DNA from: Streptomyces sp. Root431
Lineage (GTDB): Bacteria; Actinomycetota; Actinomycetes; Streptomycetales; Streptomycetaceae
Direction of reading: 5' to 3'
Assembly (NCBI RefSeq): GCF_001426585.1
Contig: NZ_LMEI01000008.1
Span: forward strand, 242,708-306,707
DNA length: 64,000 bases
A program made the position numbers and the translations under genes. Of the stretch, positions 49,588 through 58,408 are shown one piece after another; position 1 is the stretch's first letter; every line of letters starts with the position of its first letter. The notes under the pieces were generated by a model. The model saw only the letters and a program-made list of their open reading frames with translations, did not search any database and was not told the origin of the DNA.

Positions 49588-51384
49588 CTAGAACACCGGC
49601 ACGCCGTCCCGGGTCAGCTTCCAGTCCACCGAAGCGAACAGACCCGGGTCGACCGTCCCCTTCGCCTTCACCCACTGGATGATGGTGTTGCGGATCTCGT
49701 CCGAGTTCGCCCACAGCTGCTGGGCGTTCGCGACGTGCGGGAACGCGCCGCCGCCGCTCGCCCGGTAGTTGTTGACCGCGAGGACGAACTGCGCCGCCGG
49801 GTCGAGCGGCTTGCCCTCGAAGGACAGGTTCACGATCCGCGAACCGGCCGGCTTGGCGATGTCGATCTCGTACGTCAGACCCGACACGGCGTCGTAGTTG
49901 TAGTCCGGCGTCCCGCCCGCGTTGGTCAGCTTCGCGGTGTCGACGGGCGTGCCCGCCGCGGTCTGGACGTAGTACCTCGCCGAGTACTCCAGGTAGTCCT
50001 TCAGCTGGGCGCCCGTCAGCAGGCGGGCCTCCATGGTGTTCTCGAAGGGGTACAGGCCGGCCGCGTCCTTGATGGTGATCTCACCGGCCGGGATGCGGGC
50101 CGTGCGCGAGAAGCAGGAGGCCTGCGAGAGCACCGGCAGGGCCGCGTGCGCGCCGCCCGCGAGGGCGGCCTTCACCGTCTCCGCCTGGACGACGTTGATC
50201 AGGTCGATGATCGGCTCGTCCTTCCACGGCGCGTCGGCCGTGGTCATGGACGCCGTGGAGGTGCCGATGACCTGGTTGACGTACGCGACGACCTTCTCGT
50301 GCTCGTCCGCGAGCAGCCCGGTGATCCGCGGGTCCTCCGCCACCGTGTTGGAGTTGAGGACCTGCGCGCCGACCTTCTCGACGACCCAGCGGCCCTTCTC
50401 CCACACCAGGTCGAAGTCGAAGGTGGTGAGGCGCTGGCCCCACTTGAGCGGCTCGGACAGGACGACGTCCTTGCCGGTCTCCTTGTTCTTCACGCGGTAT
50501 TCGGGGATCTCGGTGTGCGCGTGGCCGACGAGGATCGCGTCGATGCCCGGCACCTGCTCGGCGACGAGCCCGGCCGCGTTCTCGATGTGGGGGAGCTGGT
50601 CACCGTACGAGGAGGTGCCGCTGGAGCCGGAGTGCGCCGAGACGACGACCACGTCCGCGCCCATCGAGCGCAGCTTCGGCACCCACTTCGCGGCCTGCTC
50701 CTCGAGGCCGGGGAAGACCATCTTGCCCTGGACGTTCGCCTTGTCCCAGATGGCGATGCCCGGGTTGGTCAGGCCGAGTACCGCGACCTTGACGTCCTTG
50801 CCGTGCGGGGTGCGCAGCCGGTGCATGCTGTACGGGGCGAAGGCCGGGCGCAGGGTCTTCGCGTCGAGCGCGTTGGCGCCGAGCAGCGGGAAGTCGCACT
50901 GCTCCTCGAACTTCCGGAGCACCGGGATGCCGTAGTTGAACTCGTGGTTGCCGAGGGCGGCGGCGTCGTAGCCGATGGCGTTCATCGCCTGGGCCATCGG
51001 GTGGACGGGGCCGCGGCGCGCGGTGATCGGGTCGACCTTGGCGTAGTAGTAGGACAGCTGGGTGCCCTGGATGGTGTCGCCGGCGTCGATGAGGAGGGTG
51101 TTGCAGCGGCCCTTCTCCTCGCGGACCTGGTCGACCAGGGTGGAGATCTTGGCGAGGCCTATGTCGTTGTGGGCCTTGTCGTCGAACTCCTTGTCCGTGA
51201 AGTAGTCCCAGTTGAAGACGTTGCCGTGCAGGTCGGTCGTCCCCATCACCGTGAACGAGTACCGCTTGGCCGGCTTGGGGCGGTGGCCGTGGGCCTCGGC
51301 GGGAGCGGCGACCCCCGTGGCGAGGGCGGCTCCGGCCCCGACGGCCACGGAGCTCTCCAGGAACGTCCGGCGGTTCAACGGCAT
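49588..51384 (-). CDS. Exported bifunctional metallophosphatase/5'-nucleotidase
   Basis: The 598-residue protein hydrolyses nucleotides or cyclic nucleotides outside the membrane. It has a Tat signal (NRRTFLESS, cleavage near PAEA, residue 31). The metallophosphatase domain (about 42-300) has GTTDLHGN, DAGDTIQG, GNHEFNYG, VSAHSG and VGHAHTEI for the two metals. A C-terminal nucleotide-binding domain (about 360-570) has NNYRASGGGAFPH. It converges on the N-hydroxylase with only 6 bases between stops. Confidence 0.92.
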   Translation of the reverse strand: MPLNRRTFLESSVAVGAGAALATGVAAPAEAHGHRPKPAKRYSFTVMGTTDLHGNVFNWDYFTDKEFDDKAHNDIGLAKISTLVDQVREEKGRCNTLLIDAGDTIQGTQLSYYYAKVDPITARRGPVHPMAQAMNAIGYDAAALGNHEFNYGIPVLRKFEEQCDFPLLGANALDAKTLRPAFAPYSMHRLRTPHGKDVKVAVLGLTNPGIAIWDKANVQGKMVFPGLEEQAAKWVPKLRSMGADVVVVSAHSGSSGTSSYGDQLPHIENAAGLVAEQVPGIDAILVGHAHTEIPEYRVKNKETGKDVVLSEPLKWGQRLTTFDFDLVWEKGRWVVEKVGAQVLNSNTVAEDPRITGLLADEHEKVVAYVNQVIGTSTASMTTADAPWKDEPIIDLINVVQAETVKAALAGGAHAALPVLSQASCFSRTARIPAGEITIKDAAGLYPFENTMEARLLTGAQLKDYLEYSARYYVQTAAGTPVDTAKLTNAGGTPDYNYDAVSGLTYEIDIAKPAGSRIVNLSFEGKPLDPAAQFVLAVNNYRASGGGAFPHVANAQQLWANSDEIRNTIIQWVKAKGTVDPGLFASVDWKLTRDGVPVF

Positions 51385-51556
51385 GTGCTTCTCCTTGGTT
51401 CGGTGGCGTTGGTTTCAGGCCACGGTCAGACACGGGACCGAGCGCACAACGCGCGTAGATTCTGGCTCAGGCGGCACGTCGGCAACAGCCCTTTCGGGTT
51501 ACGGAGTGGGAAAGTGTTCGGTGGACGATCGTTACCGACCATGGAGGAGTCAGGAC

Positions 51557-52243
51557 GTGACGCAGGAACACGCGACCCCGGGAGCCCCGCAGGTGACGGT
51601 GCGTGGCGAGGGCCGGCTGGAGGTCGACCCGGAGTTCGCCCGGATCTGGGTGACGGTCTCCGCGCGGGGTACGGACCGGTCGGCGACGCTCGCGGAGCTG
51701 ACCCGGCGGAACGCTCAGGTGCTCGATCTCGTCAAGGCGCAGGGGGAGACGGTCGAGAAGCTGGAGACGGGCCGGTTCTCGATCTCGCCGGAGCTCGGCA
51801 GGCGCGGGCGCGGCGAGCGCGTGCACGCCTTCGTGGGCCGCGTGCGGATGACGGCCGAGCTGACCGACTTCACGGTCCTGGGGGAGTTGGTGACCCGCCT
51901 GGCCGACCTGGAGATGACGGGTGTCGACGGCCCCTGGTGGGAGCTGCGGCCGGACTCTCCGGCGTACGCGGAGGCGCGGCGCCTCGCGGTGACGGAGGCC
52001 GTGCAGCGGGCGCGGGCGTACGCGGAGGCGCTCGGCACCTCGCTCGCCTCACTCCTCGAACTCTCGGACGCCGGTCTCGCGGGGCCGGGGCTGTCGCAGC
52101 TGCCCCCGGTCTTCGCCGCGGCGCCGGCGGGATTCGCGACGGAGCGGGCCGGCGAGGCGCCTCCGCTGGACCTCGAACCGCAGCGGCAGACGGTCACGGC
52201 CGAGGTCGTCGCGCGCTTCACGATGGTGCCGCCCGCACTCTGA
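51557..52243 (+). CDS. SIMPL (DUF541) domain protein
   Basis: The 228-residue protein has the SIMPL/DUF541 fold: VTVRGEGRLEVDPEFARIWV at the start, FVGRVRMTAEL in the middle and AEVVARFTM at the end. Members are oligomeric proteins often linked to oxidative-stress tolerance, with unknown biochemistry. The GTG at 51557 follows GGAGGAG. No signal peptide is visible, unlike many Gram-negative members. It precedes pyk by 146 bases that contain a strong dyad. Confidence 0.8.
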   Translation: MTQEHATPGAPQVTVRGEGRLEVDPEFARIWVTVSARGTDRSATLAELTRRNAQVLDLVKAQGETVEKLETGRFSISPELGRRGRGERVHAFVGRVRMTAELTDFTVLGELVTRLADLEMTGVDGPWWELRPDSPAYAEARRLAVTEAVQRARAYAEALGTSLASLLELSDAGLAGPGLSQLPPVFAAAPAGFATERAGEAPPLDLEPQRQTVTAEVVARFTMVPPAL

Positions 52244-52308
52244 GACAAGGGGCGCGGGGGCGCGAAAATCGCTCATCGGAGCACCCCGGTGCACAGATTC
52301 AAGACTTG

Positions 52309-52337
52309 TCAACAACCTTTCACGGAAAGGTTGTTGA
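52309..52337. promoter_or_regulatory. AT-rich dyad upstream of pyk
   Basis: TCAACAACCTTT and AAAGGTTGTTGA are perfect 12-base arms around CACGG, 52 bases before the pyk ATG. The patch is far less GC-rich than its surroundings. It is a candidate operator or a leader hairpin. Confidence 0.55.
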
Positions 52338-52389
52338 GTAGTCATGCCCAGCCAATTTCCTACTGATGGGTAAGGCCTAGGCTCGACCC

Positions 52390-53817
52390 ATGCGCCGAGC
52401 GAAAATCGTTTGTACCCTTGGGCCCGCCACCGAAACATACGACCAGATCAAGGCGTTGATCGAGGCCGGAATGGACGTGGCCCGCTTCAACCTCAGTCAC
52501 GGCGAGTACGTCGAGCACGAGGAGCGCTACCAGCGCGTACGCAAAGCCTCCGACGAGACCGGTCGCAGCATCGGTGTCCTCGCCGACCTTCAAGGCCCGA
52601 AGATTCGTCTCGACCGCTTCCGTGAAGGTCCCGTACTCCTTGAACGCGGCGACGAGTTCACCATCACCGTCGATCCCGTGGAGGGCGACCGCCACTGCTG
52701 CGGGACGACCTACTCCGGCCTCGCCGCGGACGTGACCACCGGCGAGCGCATCCTCGTCGACGACGGCCGCGTCACCCTGGAGGTCGTCTCCGTCGACGGG
52801 CCCCGGGTCAACACCCTGGTCATCGAGGGCGGCATGGTCTCCGACCACAAGGGCCTCAACCTGCCCGGCGTCGCCGTCTCCGTACCCGCCCTGTCCGAGA
52901 AGGACATCGAGGACCTCCGCTGGGCCCTGCGCATCGGCGCCGACGTCATCGCGCTCTCCTTCGTCCGCAGCGCCCGGGACATCGTGGACGTCCACCGGAT
53001 CATGGACGAGGAGGGCCGCCGGCTGCCCGTCATCGCCAAGATCGAGAAGCCGCAGGCCGTCGAGAACATCGAGGAGATCGTCGCCGCCTTCGACGGCATC
53101 ATGGTCGCCCGCGGCGACCTGGGCGTCGAGATGCCCCTGGAGCAGGTGCCGATCGTCCAGAAGCGGGCGGTCAAGCTGGCCAAGCGCAACGCCAAGCCGG
53201 TCATCGTCGCCACCCAGATGCTCGACTCGATGATCGACAACTCCCGCCCCACGCGCGCCGAGGCGAGCGACGTGGCGAACGCGGTCATCGACGGCACGGA
53301 CGCCGTCATGCTCTCCGGTGAGACCAGTGTCGGCCGCTACCCGATCGAGACGGTCCGCACCATGAGCCGGATCGTCGAGGCCGCGGAGGAGGACGTCCTC
53401 GCCAAGGGGCTGCCCCCGCTGACCGAGCGCAACAAGCCCCGCACCCAGGGCGGCGCCGTGGCCAGGGCCGCCGCAGAGATGGGCGATTTCCTCGGGGCCA
53501 AGTTCCTCGTCGCCTTCACCCAGTCCGGCGACACGGTCAAGCGGCTCTCCCGCTACCGCTCGCCGATCCCGCTGCTCGCCTTCACACCGGACCCGGCGAC
53601 GCGCTCGCAGCTCAACCTCACCTGGGGCGTCGAGACCTTCCTCGGTCCGCACGTCGACTCCACGGACGCGATGGTGGCCCAGGTCGACGAGGAGCTGCTG
53701 CGGATCGGGCGGTGCAAGAAGGGCGACATCGTGGTGATCACGGCCGGTTCCCCGCCGGGTGTCGCCGGCTCGACGAACCTGGTCCGGGTGCACCACATCG
53801 GCGAGCCCCTGACCTAG
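52390..53817 (+). CDS. pyk: Pyruvate kinase
   Basis: Pyruvate kinase makes ATP and pyruvate from phosphoenolpyruvate at the end of glycolysis. The 475-residue protein has KIVCTLGPAT and DVARFNLSHG (about residues 30-39). The active-site signature IAKIEKPQAVENIEEI (about 216-231), MVARGDLGVEM and TQMLDSMI follow. A C-terminal regulatory domain (about 350-470) follows. The ATG at 52390 is the first codon of the conserved N-terminus. The dyad 52 bases upstream may control it. Confidence 0.96.
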   Translation: MRRAKIVCTLGPATETYDQIKALIEAGMDVARFNLSHGEYVEHEERYQRVRKASDETGRSIGVLADLQGPKIRLDRFREGPVLLERGDEFTITVDPVEGDRHCCGTTYSGLAADVTTGERILVDDGRVTLEVVSVDGPRVNTLVIEGGMVSDHKGLNLPGVAVSVPALSEKDIEDLRWALRIGADVIALSFVRSARDIVDVHRIMDEEGRRLPVIAKIEKPQAVENIEEIVAAFDGIMVARGDLGVEMPLEQVPIVQKRAVKLAKRNAKPVIVATQMLDSMIDNSRPTRAEASDVANAVIDGTDAVMLSGETSVGRYPIETVRTMSRIVEAAEEDVLAKGLPPLTERNKPRTQGGAVARAAAEMGDFLGAKFLVAFTQSGDTVKRLSRYRSPIPLLAFTPDPATRSQLNLTWGVETFLGPHVDSTDAMVAQVDEELLRIGRCKKGDIVVITAGSPPGVAGSTNLVRVHHIGEPLT

Positions 53818-53893
53818 GCCGTCCCTGGGTCGTCCCTAGGCCGTCCGGCGGAGCGGGCGGCACTCGTCTCGAACCTTGGAATCAAAGGTAAAG

Positions 53894-53966
53894 TGCCCCG
53901 GGTGGGATTCGAACCCACGCTGTATGGTGTTTGAGACCACTGCCTCTTCCGCTGGGCTACCGGGGC
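53894..53966 (-). tRNA. tRNA with anticodon CAA (Leu), short variable loop
   Basis: On the minus strand a 73-base cloverleaf folds cleanly. The acceptor stem is GCCCCGG/CCGGGGC with discriminator A. The D-arm starts GCCCAGCGG, the anticodon stem-loop is GTGGT-CTCAAAC-ACCAT, and the T-arm is GTGGG-TTCGAAT-CCCAC. The anticodon CAA reads the leucine codon UUG. Only five bases (ACAGC) lie between anticodon and T stems, so the long variable arm normal for bacterial leucine tRNAs is missing. CCA is not encoded. It lies between pyk and pdtaR, antisense to both. Confidence 0.85.
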
Positions 53967-54082
53967 ATCCTTCGAAACGAAGGTCGGTGATCACCCGCCG
54001 TGCCCCTACCTTACAGGAGGTAGGTAGGCTCATGGGGAGCTGTATCCGCCTCCGGAACGAGGCCATCGAACGAGGAGCCCGC

Positions 54083-54736
54083 GTGACCGCCCCCGAGTCG
54101 CCCCAGCCCGCCGACGACGCCGAGCCGTCGCACGTCCCGCCGCTGACGACCCGCGTCGTCATCGCCGAGGACGAGGCGCTCATCCGCCTCGACCTCAAAG
54201 AGATGCTGGAGGAGGAGGGCTACACGGTCGTCGGTGAGGCCGGAGACGGCGCCACCGCCGTCGAGCTCGCCCGCGAGCACCGCCCCGACCTCGTCATCCT
54301 CGACGTCAAGATGCCCGTCCTCGACGGCATCTCGGCCGCCGAGAAGATCGCGGGCGAGTCCATCGCCCCGGTCCTCATGCTGACCGCCTTCTCACAGCGC
54401 GAGCTCGTCGAGCGGGCCCGGGACGCCGGCGCCATGGCGTACCTGGTCAAGCCGTTCAGCAAGAGCGACGTGGTGCCCGCCATCGAGATGGCCGTCTCCC
54501 GCTTCGCCGAGCTGCGCGCCCTGGAGAAGGAGGTCGCCGACCTCTCCCTCCGCCTGGAGACCCGCAAGCTCGTGGACCGCGCCAAGTCGATCCTCCAGAC
54601 CCAGTACGGGCTGACCGAGCCGGCCGCGTTCCGCTGGATCCAGAAGACCTCCATGGACCGGCGCATGTCGATGCAGCAGGTCGCCGAGGCGGTCATCGAG
54701 GACGCCGAGGAGAAGAAGGCGGCCAAGGGCCAGTAG
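54083..54736 (+). CDS. pdtaR: ANTAR-domain response regulator PdtaR
   Basis: The 217-residue regulator has a receiver domain (about residues 23-140: VVIAEDEALIRLDL, phospho-acceptor Asp in LVILDVKMP, the Thr in LMLTAFSQRE, Lys in YLVKPFS). A C-terminal ANTAR domain follows (about 150-207, LVDRAKSILQ, MDRRMSMQQVAEAV), which binds RNA hairpins to prevent termination. It closely resembles mycobacterial PdtaR (Rv1626), partner of the PdtaS kinase, which is not in the window. The GTG at 54083 follows GAGGAG. The run before it is Pro-rich. Confidence 0.93.
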   Translation: MTAPESPQPADDAEPSHVPPLTTRVVIAEDEALIRLDLKEMLEEEGYTVVGEAGDGATAVELAREHRPDLVILDVKMPVLDGISAAEKIAGESIAPVLMLTAFSQRELVERARDAGAMAYLVKPFSKSDVVPAIEMAVSRFAELRALEKEVADLSLRLETRKLVDRAKSILQTQYGLTEPAAFRWIQKTSMDRRMSMQQVAEAVIEDAEEKKAAKGQ

Positions 54737-54757
54737 GCGGCAGCAGGATCGTACGGA

Positions 54758-54793
54758 GAAGGCCCGCCCCACGACTTTGTGGGGCGGGCCTTC
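54758..54793. terminator. Bidirectional terminator between pdtaR and livF
   Basis: Perfect 15-base arms (GAAGGCCCGCCCCAC and its complement) enclose GACTTT, between the convergent stops of pdtaR and livF. Confidence 0.85.
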
Positions 54794-54818
54794 CGTCCTT
54801 GGTACGGACCGGCGGAGA

Positions 54819-55535
54819 TCAGTCCTCGCCGAGGTACGCCTTGCGGACGGACTCGTCGTGGAGCAGGTTCTGGCCGGTGCCCGAGAGCACGACCTTGCCG
54901 ATCTCCATCACGTGACCGTGGTCCGCGAGGGCGAGCGCGGCCTGGGCGTTCTGCTCGACGAGCAGGATCGTGGTGCCCTGGGCCTTCAGCTCGGCGATGG
55001 TCGCCATGATCTTCTGCATCATGATCGGCGAGAGACCCATCGAGGGCTCGTCGAGCATGAGCAGCTTCGGCTGGGACATCAGCGCCCGGCCCATGGCGAG
55101 CATCTGCTGCTCACCGCCGGAGAGCGTGCCGGCCGCCTGCTTGCGACGCTCGCCCAGGATCGGGAAGAGGTCGTAGGCGCGCTGGACGTCCTTGGCGATG
55201 CCCGCGGTGTCCTTCCGGAGGAAGGCGCCGAGGAGGAGGTTCTCCTCGATCGTCATCCGGGGGAAGATGTGCCGGCCCTCGGGGGAGTGGGCCAGACCCA
55301 GCGAGACGATCTTGTGCGCGGGGATCTTGCGGAGGGACTTGCCCTCGAACTTGATCTGGCCGCCGACCGGCTTGAGGAGCCCGGAGAGGGTCCGCAGGGT
55401 GGTGGTCTTCCCGGCGCCGTTGGTGCCGATGAGGGTGACGACCTCACCGGCGTCGACGGAGAAGGAGATGCCCTTGACGGCCTCGATCTTCCCGTAGGCG
55501 ACGCGCAGGTCCTCGACTTCGAGCAGTGCGGTCAT
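54819..55535 (-). CDS. livF: Branched-chain amino-acid ABC transporter ATPase LivF
   Basis: The 238-residue ATPase powers uptake of leucine, isoleucine and valine or related compounds together with LivG. Visible are Walker A GTNGAGKTT (about residues 37-45), the signature LSGGEQQMLAMGRAL and Walker B LLMLDEPSMGLS. The ATG overlaps the livG stop by 4 bases. It is the last gene of the five-gene set and is followed by a strong terminator. Confidence 0.9.
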   Translation of the reverse strand: MTALLEVEDLRVAYGKIEAVKGISFSVDAGEVVTLIGTNGAGKTTTLRTLSGLLKPVGGQIKFEGKSLRKIPAHKIVSLGLAHSPEGRHIFPRMTIEENLLLGAFLRKDTAGIAKDVQRAYDLFPILGERRKQAAGTLSGGEQQMLAMGRALMSQPKLLMLDEPSMGLSPIMMQKIMATIAELKAQGTTILLVEQNAQAALALADHGHVMEIGKVVLSGTGQNLLHDESVRKAYLGED

Positions 55536-56563
55536 GCGTCGTTCTCCTTGCCCGAAGCAGGGTCTTGCGGGGTGTCCTCGGAGCTCTCCTCGTCGGCGGA
55601 GGCCTCGGGAGTCTCCGGGGCGTCGTCCGAAGGCGAGTCCTCGGAAGCGTCGTCCTCGTCCTCGGACGGGGCCTCCTTCGCCGGAGCCGCCTCGACGGGC
55701 GCGTCCTTCGCGGGGGCGTCCTTCGCGGGAGCCTCCACGGCCGGCGCGTCCTCAGCGACCGGCTCGCCCAGGTACGCGGCGATGACCCGCTCGTCGCTCT
55801 GGACGGTCTGGCTGTCGCCCTCGATCAGCTTCTGGCCCTGGACGAGCACGGCGACCCGGTCGCAGAGGTTGAAGATGAACCGCATGTCGTGCTCGATGAC
55901 GAGCACGGCGATGCCCATGTCCCGGATGGCGAAGATGAGTTCCTCCGCCGCCCGCGTCTCCTGCGGGTTCATGCCGGCGGTGGGCTCGTCGAGCAGGATC
56001 AGACCGGGGTCGCTCGCGAGGGCGCGGGCGATCTCCAGCTTGCGCTGCTCACCGTACGGGAGGTTCTTGGCGAGGTGCTGCGCCTTGTCCTGGAGGCCGA
56101 TGAACTCCAGGAGCTCCATGGCCCGCTGCGTCGCCTCCGCCTCGGCCTTCTTGAAGCCGGGCAGCCGGAGCAGCGCCGACCAGAGGCCCTGCTTCATCCG
56201 GGTGTGGCGTCCGACGAGGACGTTCTCCAGGACCGTCATGTTGTGGAACAGACGGATGTTCTGGAAGGTACGGGCGATGCCGGCGTCGGTCACCTTGTAG
56301 GACGTGGGCGGCAGGACCGTGCCCTTGTACCGCACCTCGCCCTCGGTGGGGACGTAGAGACCGGTGAGGCAGTTGAAGAAGGTGGTCTTGCCGGCACCGT
56401 TGGGGCCGATGAGACCGACGATCTCGCCGCTGTTGACGGTCAGGTTCACATCGCGGACGGCGGTGAGGCCGCCGAATCGCATGGTGACCCCGCGGGCGTC
56501 GAGAACGGCCTCGCCTGCGGTCGGCGCGGTGGTCGCGTCGGCGGTCTTCGTGGTGGTCGTCAT
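55532..56563 (-). CDS. livG: Branched-chain amino-acid ABC transporter ATPase LivG, with acidic tail
   Basis: The 343-residue ATPase has Walker A GPNGAGKTTFF (about residues 53-63), the LivG-type signature LPYGEQRKLEIARAL and Walker B LILLDEPTAGMNP. The core ends near residue 265. The last 78 residues are a Pro/Ala/Glu/Asp tail with repeats such as KDAPAKDAP, which LivG normally lacks. The tail is probably disordered. It overlaps livF by 4 bases and starts 3 bases after the livM stop. Confidence 0.9.
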   Translation of the reverse strand: MTTTTKTADATTAPTAGEAVLDARGVTMRFGGLTAVRDVNLTVNSGEIVGLIGPNGAGKTTFFNCLTGLYVPTEGEVRYKGTVLPPTSYKVTDAGIARTFQNIRLFHNMTVLENVLVGRHTRMKQGLWSALLRLPGFKKAEAEATQRAMELLEFIGLQDKAQHLAKNLPYGEQRKLEIARALASDPGLILLDEPTAGMNPQETRAAEELIFAIRDMGIAVLVIEHDMRFIFNLCDRVAVLVQGQKLIEGDSQTVQSDERVIAAYLGEPVAEDAPAVEAPAKDAPAKDAPVEAAPAKEAPSEDEDDASEDSPSDDAPETPEASADEESSEDTPQDPASGKENDA

Positions 56564-56566
56564 GGT

Positions 56567-58408
56567 TCAGGCACCTGCCTTCGCGAGCGGGGCGGGCGTC
56601 TCGTCGTTCTCGTGGAACTCCAGCTGGTTGCGCCGGTTGGCGATCATGCCCTCCGGGCGGAAGCGCATGAGCAGGATCAGCGCGACGCCGAAGGCGAAAA
56701 GCTGGTACTCGCCCATGAACTGGAGCTTGTTGGGGATGAGGAAGAGGAGCGAGGCACCGACCAGCGGACCGCTCATCGTGCCCATGCCGCCGAGGACGAC
56801 GGCCGCGAGCAGGAAGGCGGAGTTGGGCGGGATCGGACCGGCGAAGAGGTACTGCTCCGGGGTCACCGTGTAGGTGACGTGGGCCTGCACGGTGCCGGCG
56901 AGGCCGGCGAGCGAGGCGCCGAGCGCGAAGGCGATGAGCTTGACCCGGAAGCCGTTGATGCCCATGGCGAGCGCGGCGGTCTCGTCCTCGCGGATCGCGA
57001 CCCAGGCGCGGCCGATGCGGGAGTCGCCGCTGCGCCGGAAGACCATCACGACGACCGCCATGATCAGCAGCATCAGGAAGAAGTAGTTCGCGAAGCGGCC
57101 GATGGTGAAGCCGGCGATCGAGTGCTCGGCGCCGAAGTCGAACCCGAAGATGCTCAGGTTCGGGATGGAGGCGATGCCGTTGGAGCCGTTGGTGATGTCC
57201 GGACCGGAGGTGCCGTCGGTGTTCATGACGGCGATGCGGAAGATCTCACCGAAACCGAGCGTCACGATGGCGAGGTAGTCGCCGCGCAGACGCAGGGTCG
57301 GGGCGCCGATGAGGACACCGAAGACCAGGGAGGCTCCGGCGCCGACCAGGATGGCGGCCCAGAAGGGGAAGTGCACACCGAACGGCGAGGTCGGGGCGCC
57401 CGAGACGAGGGCGGCCGCGTAGGCGCCGACGCCGAGGAAGGCGACGTAACCGAGGTCGAGGAGACCGGCGAGGCCGACGACGATGTTCAGGCCCAGGGCG
57501 ACCGTGGCGAAGATCAGGATGTAGACGCCGAGCGTCGCGTACTGGTCGTCGGTCTGGGTGAAGGGGAACAGCGCCGCCGCGGTGAACGCGCCCGCGATGG
57601 TGAGGTTCTGGTGCTTCTTGGTGAGCTGCGTGGCCTGCTGCATGAGGCCCGACTTGTTGACCGCGGCGAAGCCGAGGCCGGCCGTGATCAGGAAGCCGAG
57701 GAACAGCTCGTCGTACTCGGTGCCGACGCCGTAGGTGAAGACGCCGAGCGCCACGGCGAGGATGCCCGTGATGATCAGGATCTCGACCGAGGAGTGCATC
57801 GGGGGCAGCTTGCGGGCGGGGCCGGTGGTGGCGAAGGCGCCCTTGAAGGCCGTCCAGCCGTTGCCGGCGCGGTGCTTGAACTGGTCCCAGCCGGTGTCCT
57901 CGGGGTCCACGGGCAGCACCGTGGGCCGCTCGAAGGGAAGGGCGAGGGCGCCGAGGAGGGTGACCAGGGTGGCGATCGCGACGATCGCGCCGCCCGGCTC
58001 CAGGTTGACCGGTCCGCCCAGCGAGATGCTGATCGCGGCGACGGTGTACCAGGTGGTGCCGAAGGTGGCGAGCGCGGCGAACTTGACGGCCGCGTCGGCG
58101 CCGGCCGGGGTCAGCCAGCGGGTGCCCTTGACGCCGTACGAGGAGAGGGCGAAGAGGGTGGTGAGCAGACCCAGGACCAGGACCTGGAGCTGGAGGCCCG
58201 CCGGGGAGCCGTAGTACGTGAGGTCACCGGGGAACGCGGGCGTCCAGGTCCACGAGAGGAAACAGCTCGCGACCGTGAGGACGGCGCCGCCCAGGACGAG
58301 TGCGCGGGCGGCCTTGGCCGGCACGAAGCCGATGAGACCGGTCGCCTCGTCCCGCTTGGAGACCGATGCTGCCTGGGGGTTCTCGGAGATGGTGGTCATG
58401 GTGCTCAC
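56567..58408 (-). CDS. livM: Branched-chain amino-acid ABC permease LivM, long N-terminal form
   Basis: The 613-residue permease is almost twice the usual LivM length. The canonical domain occupies about residues 275-590, with LGLNIVVGLAGLLDLGYVAF, RLRGDYLAIVTLGFGEI and VLGGMGTMSGPLVGA. The first 270 residues add about six hydrophobic segments (for example ALVLGGAVLTVASCFLSW) of unknown role. The GTG at 58408 overlaps the livH stop (GTGA); an ATG three codons on is possible. It forms the membrane channel with LivH. Confidence 0.88.
   Translation of the reverse strand: MSTMTTISENPQAASVSKRDEATGLIGFVPAKAARALVLGGAVLTVASCFLSWTWTPAFPGDLTYYGSPAGLQLQVLVLGLLTTLFALSSYGVKGTRWLTPAGADAAVKFAALATFGTTWYTVAAISISLGGPVNLEPGGAIVAIATLVTLLGALALPFERPTVLPVDPEDTGWDQFKHRAGNGWTAFKGAFATTGPARKLPPMHSSVEILIITGILAVALGVFTYGVGTEYDELFLGFLITAGLGFAAVNKSGLMQQATQLTKKHQNLTIAGAFTAAALFPFTQTDDQYATLGVYILIFATVALGLNIVVGLAGLLDLGYVAFLGVGAYAAALVSGAPTSPFGVHFPFWAAILVGAGASLVFGVLIGAPTLRLRGDYLAIVTLGFGEIFRIAVMNTDGTSGPDITNGSNGIASIPNLSIFGFDFGAEHSIAGFTIGRFANYFFLMLLIMAVVVMVFRRSGDSRIGRAWVAIREDETAALAMGINGFRVKLIAFALGASLAGLAGTVQAHVTYTVTPEQYLFAGPIPPNSAFLLAAVVLGGMGTMSGPLVGASLLFLIPNKLQFMGEYQLFAFGVALILLMRFRPEGMIANRRNQLEFHENDETPAPLAKAGA

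Noticed and set aside
53818..54082. Integration site of a mobile element at the tRNA gene
   Set aside because: No integrase, no excision gene and no duplicated tRNA 3' end is visible; pyk and pdtaR flank it directly.
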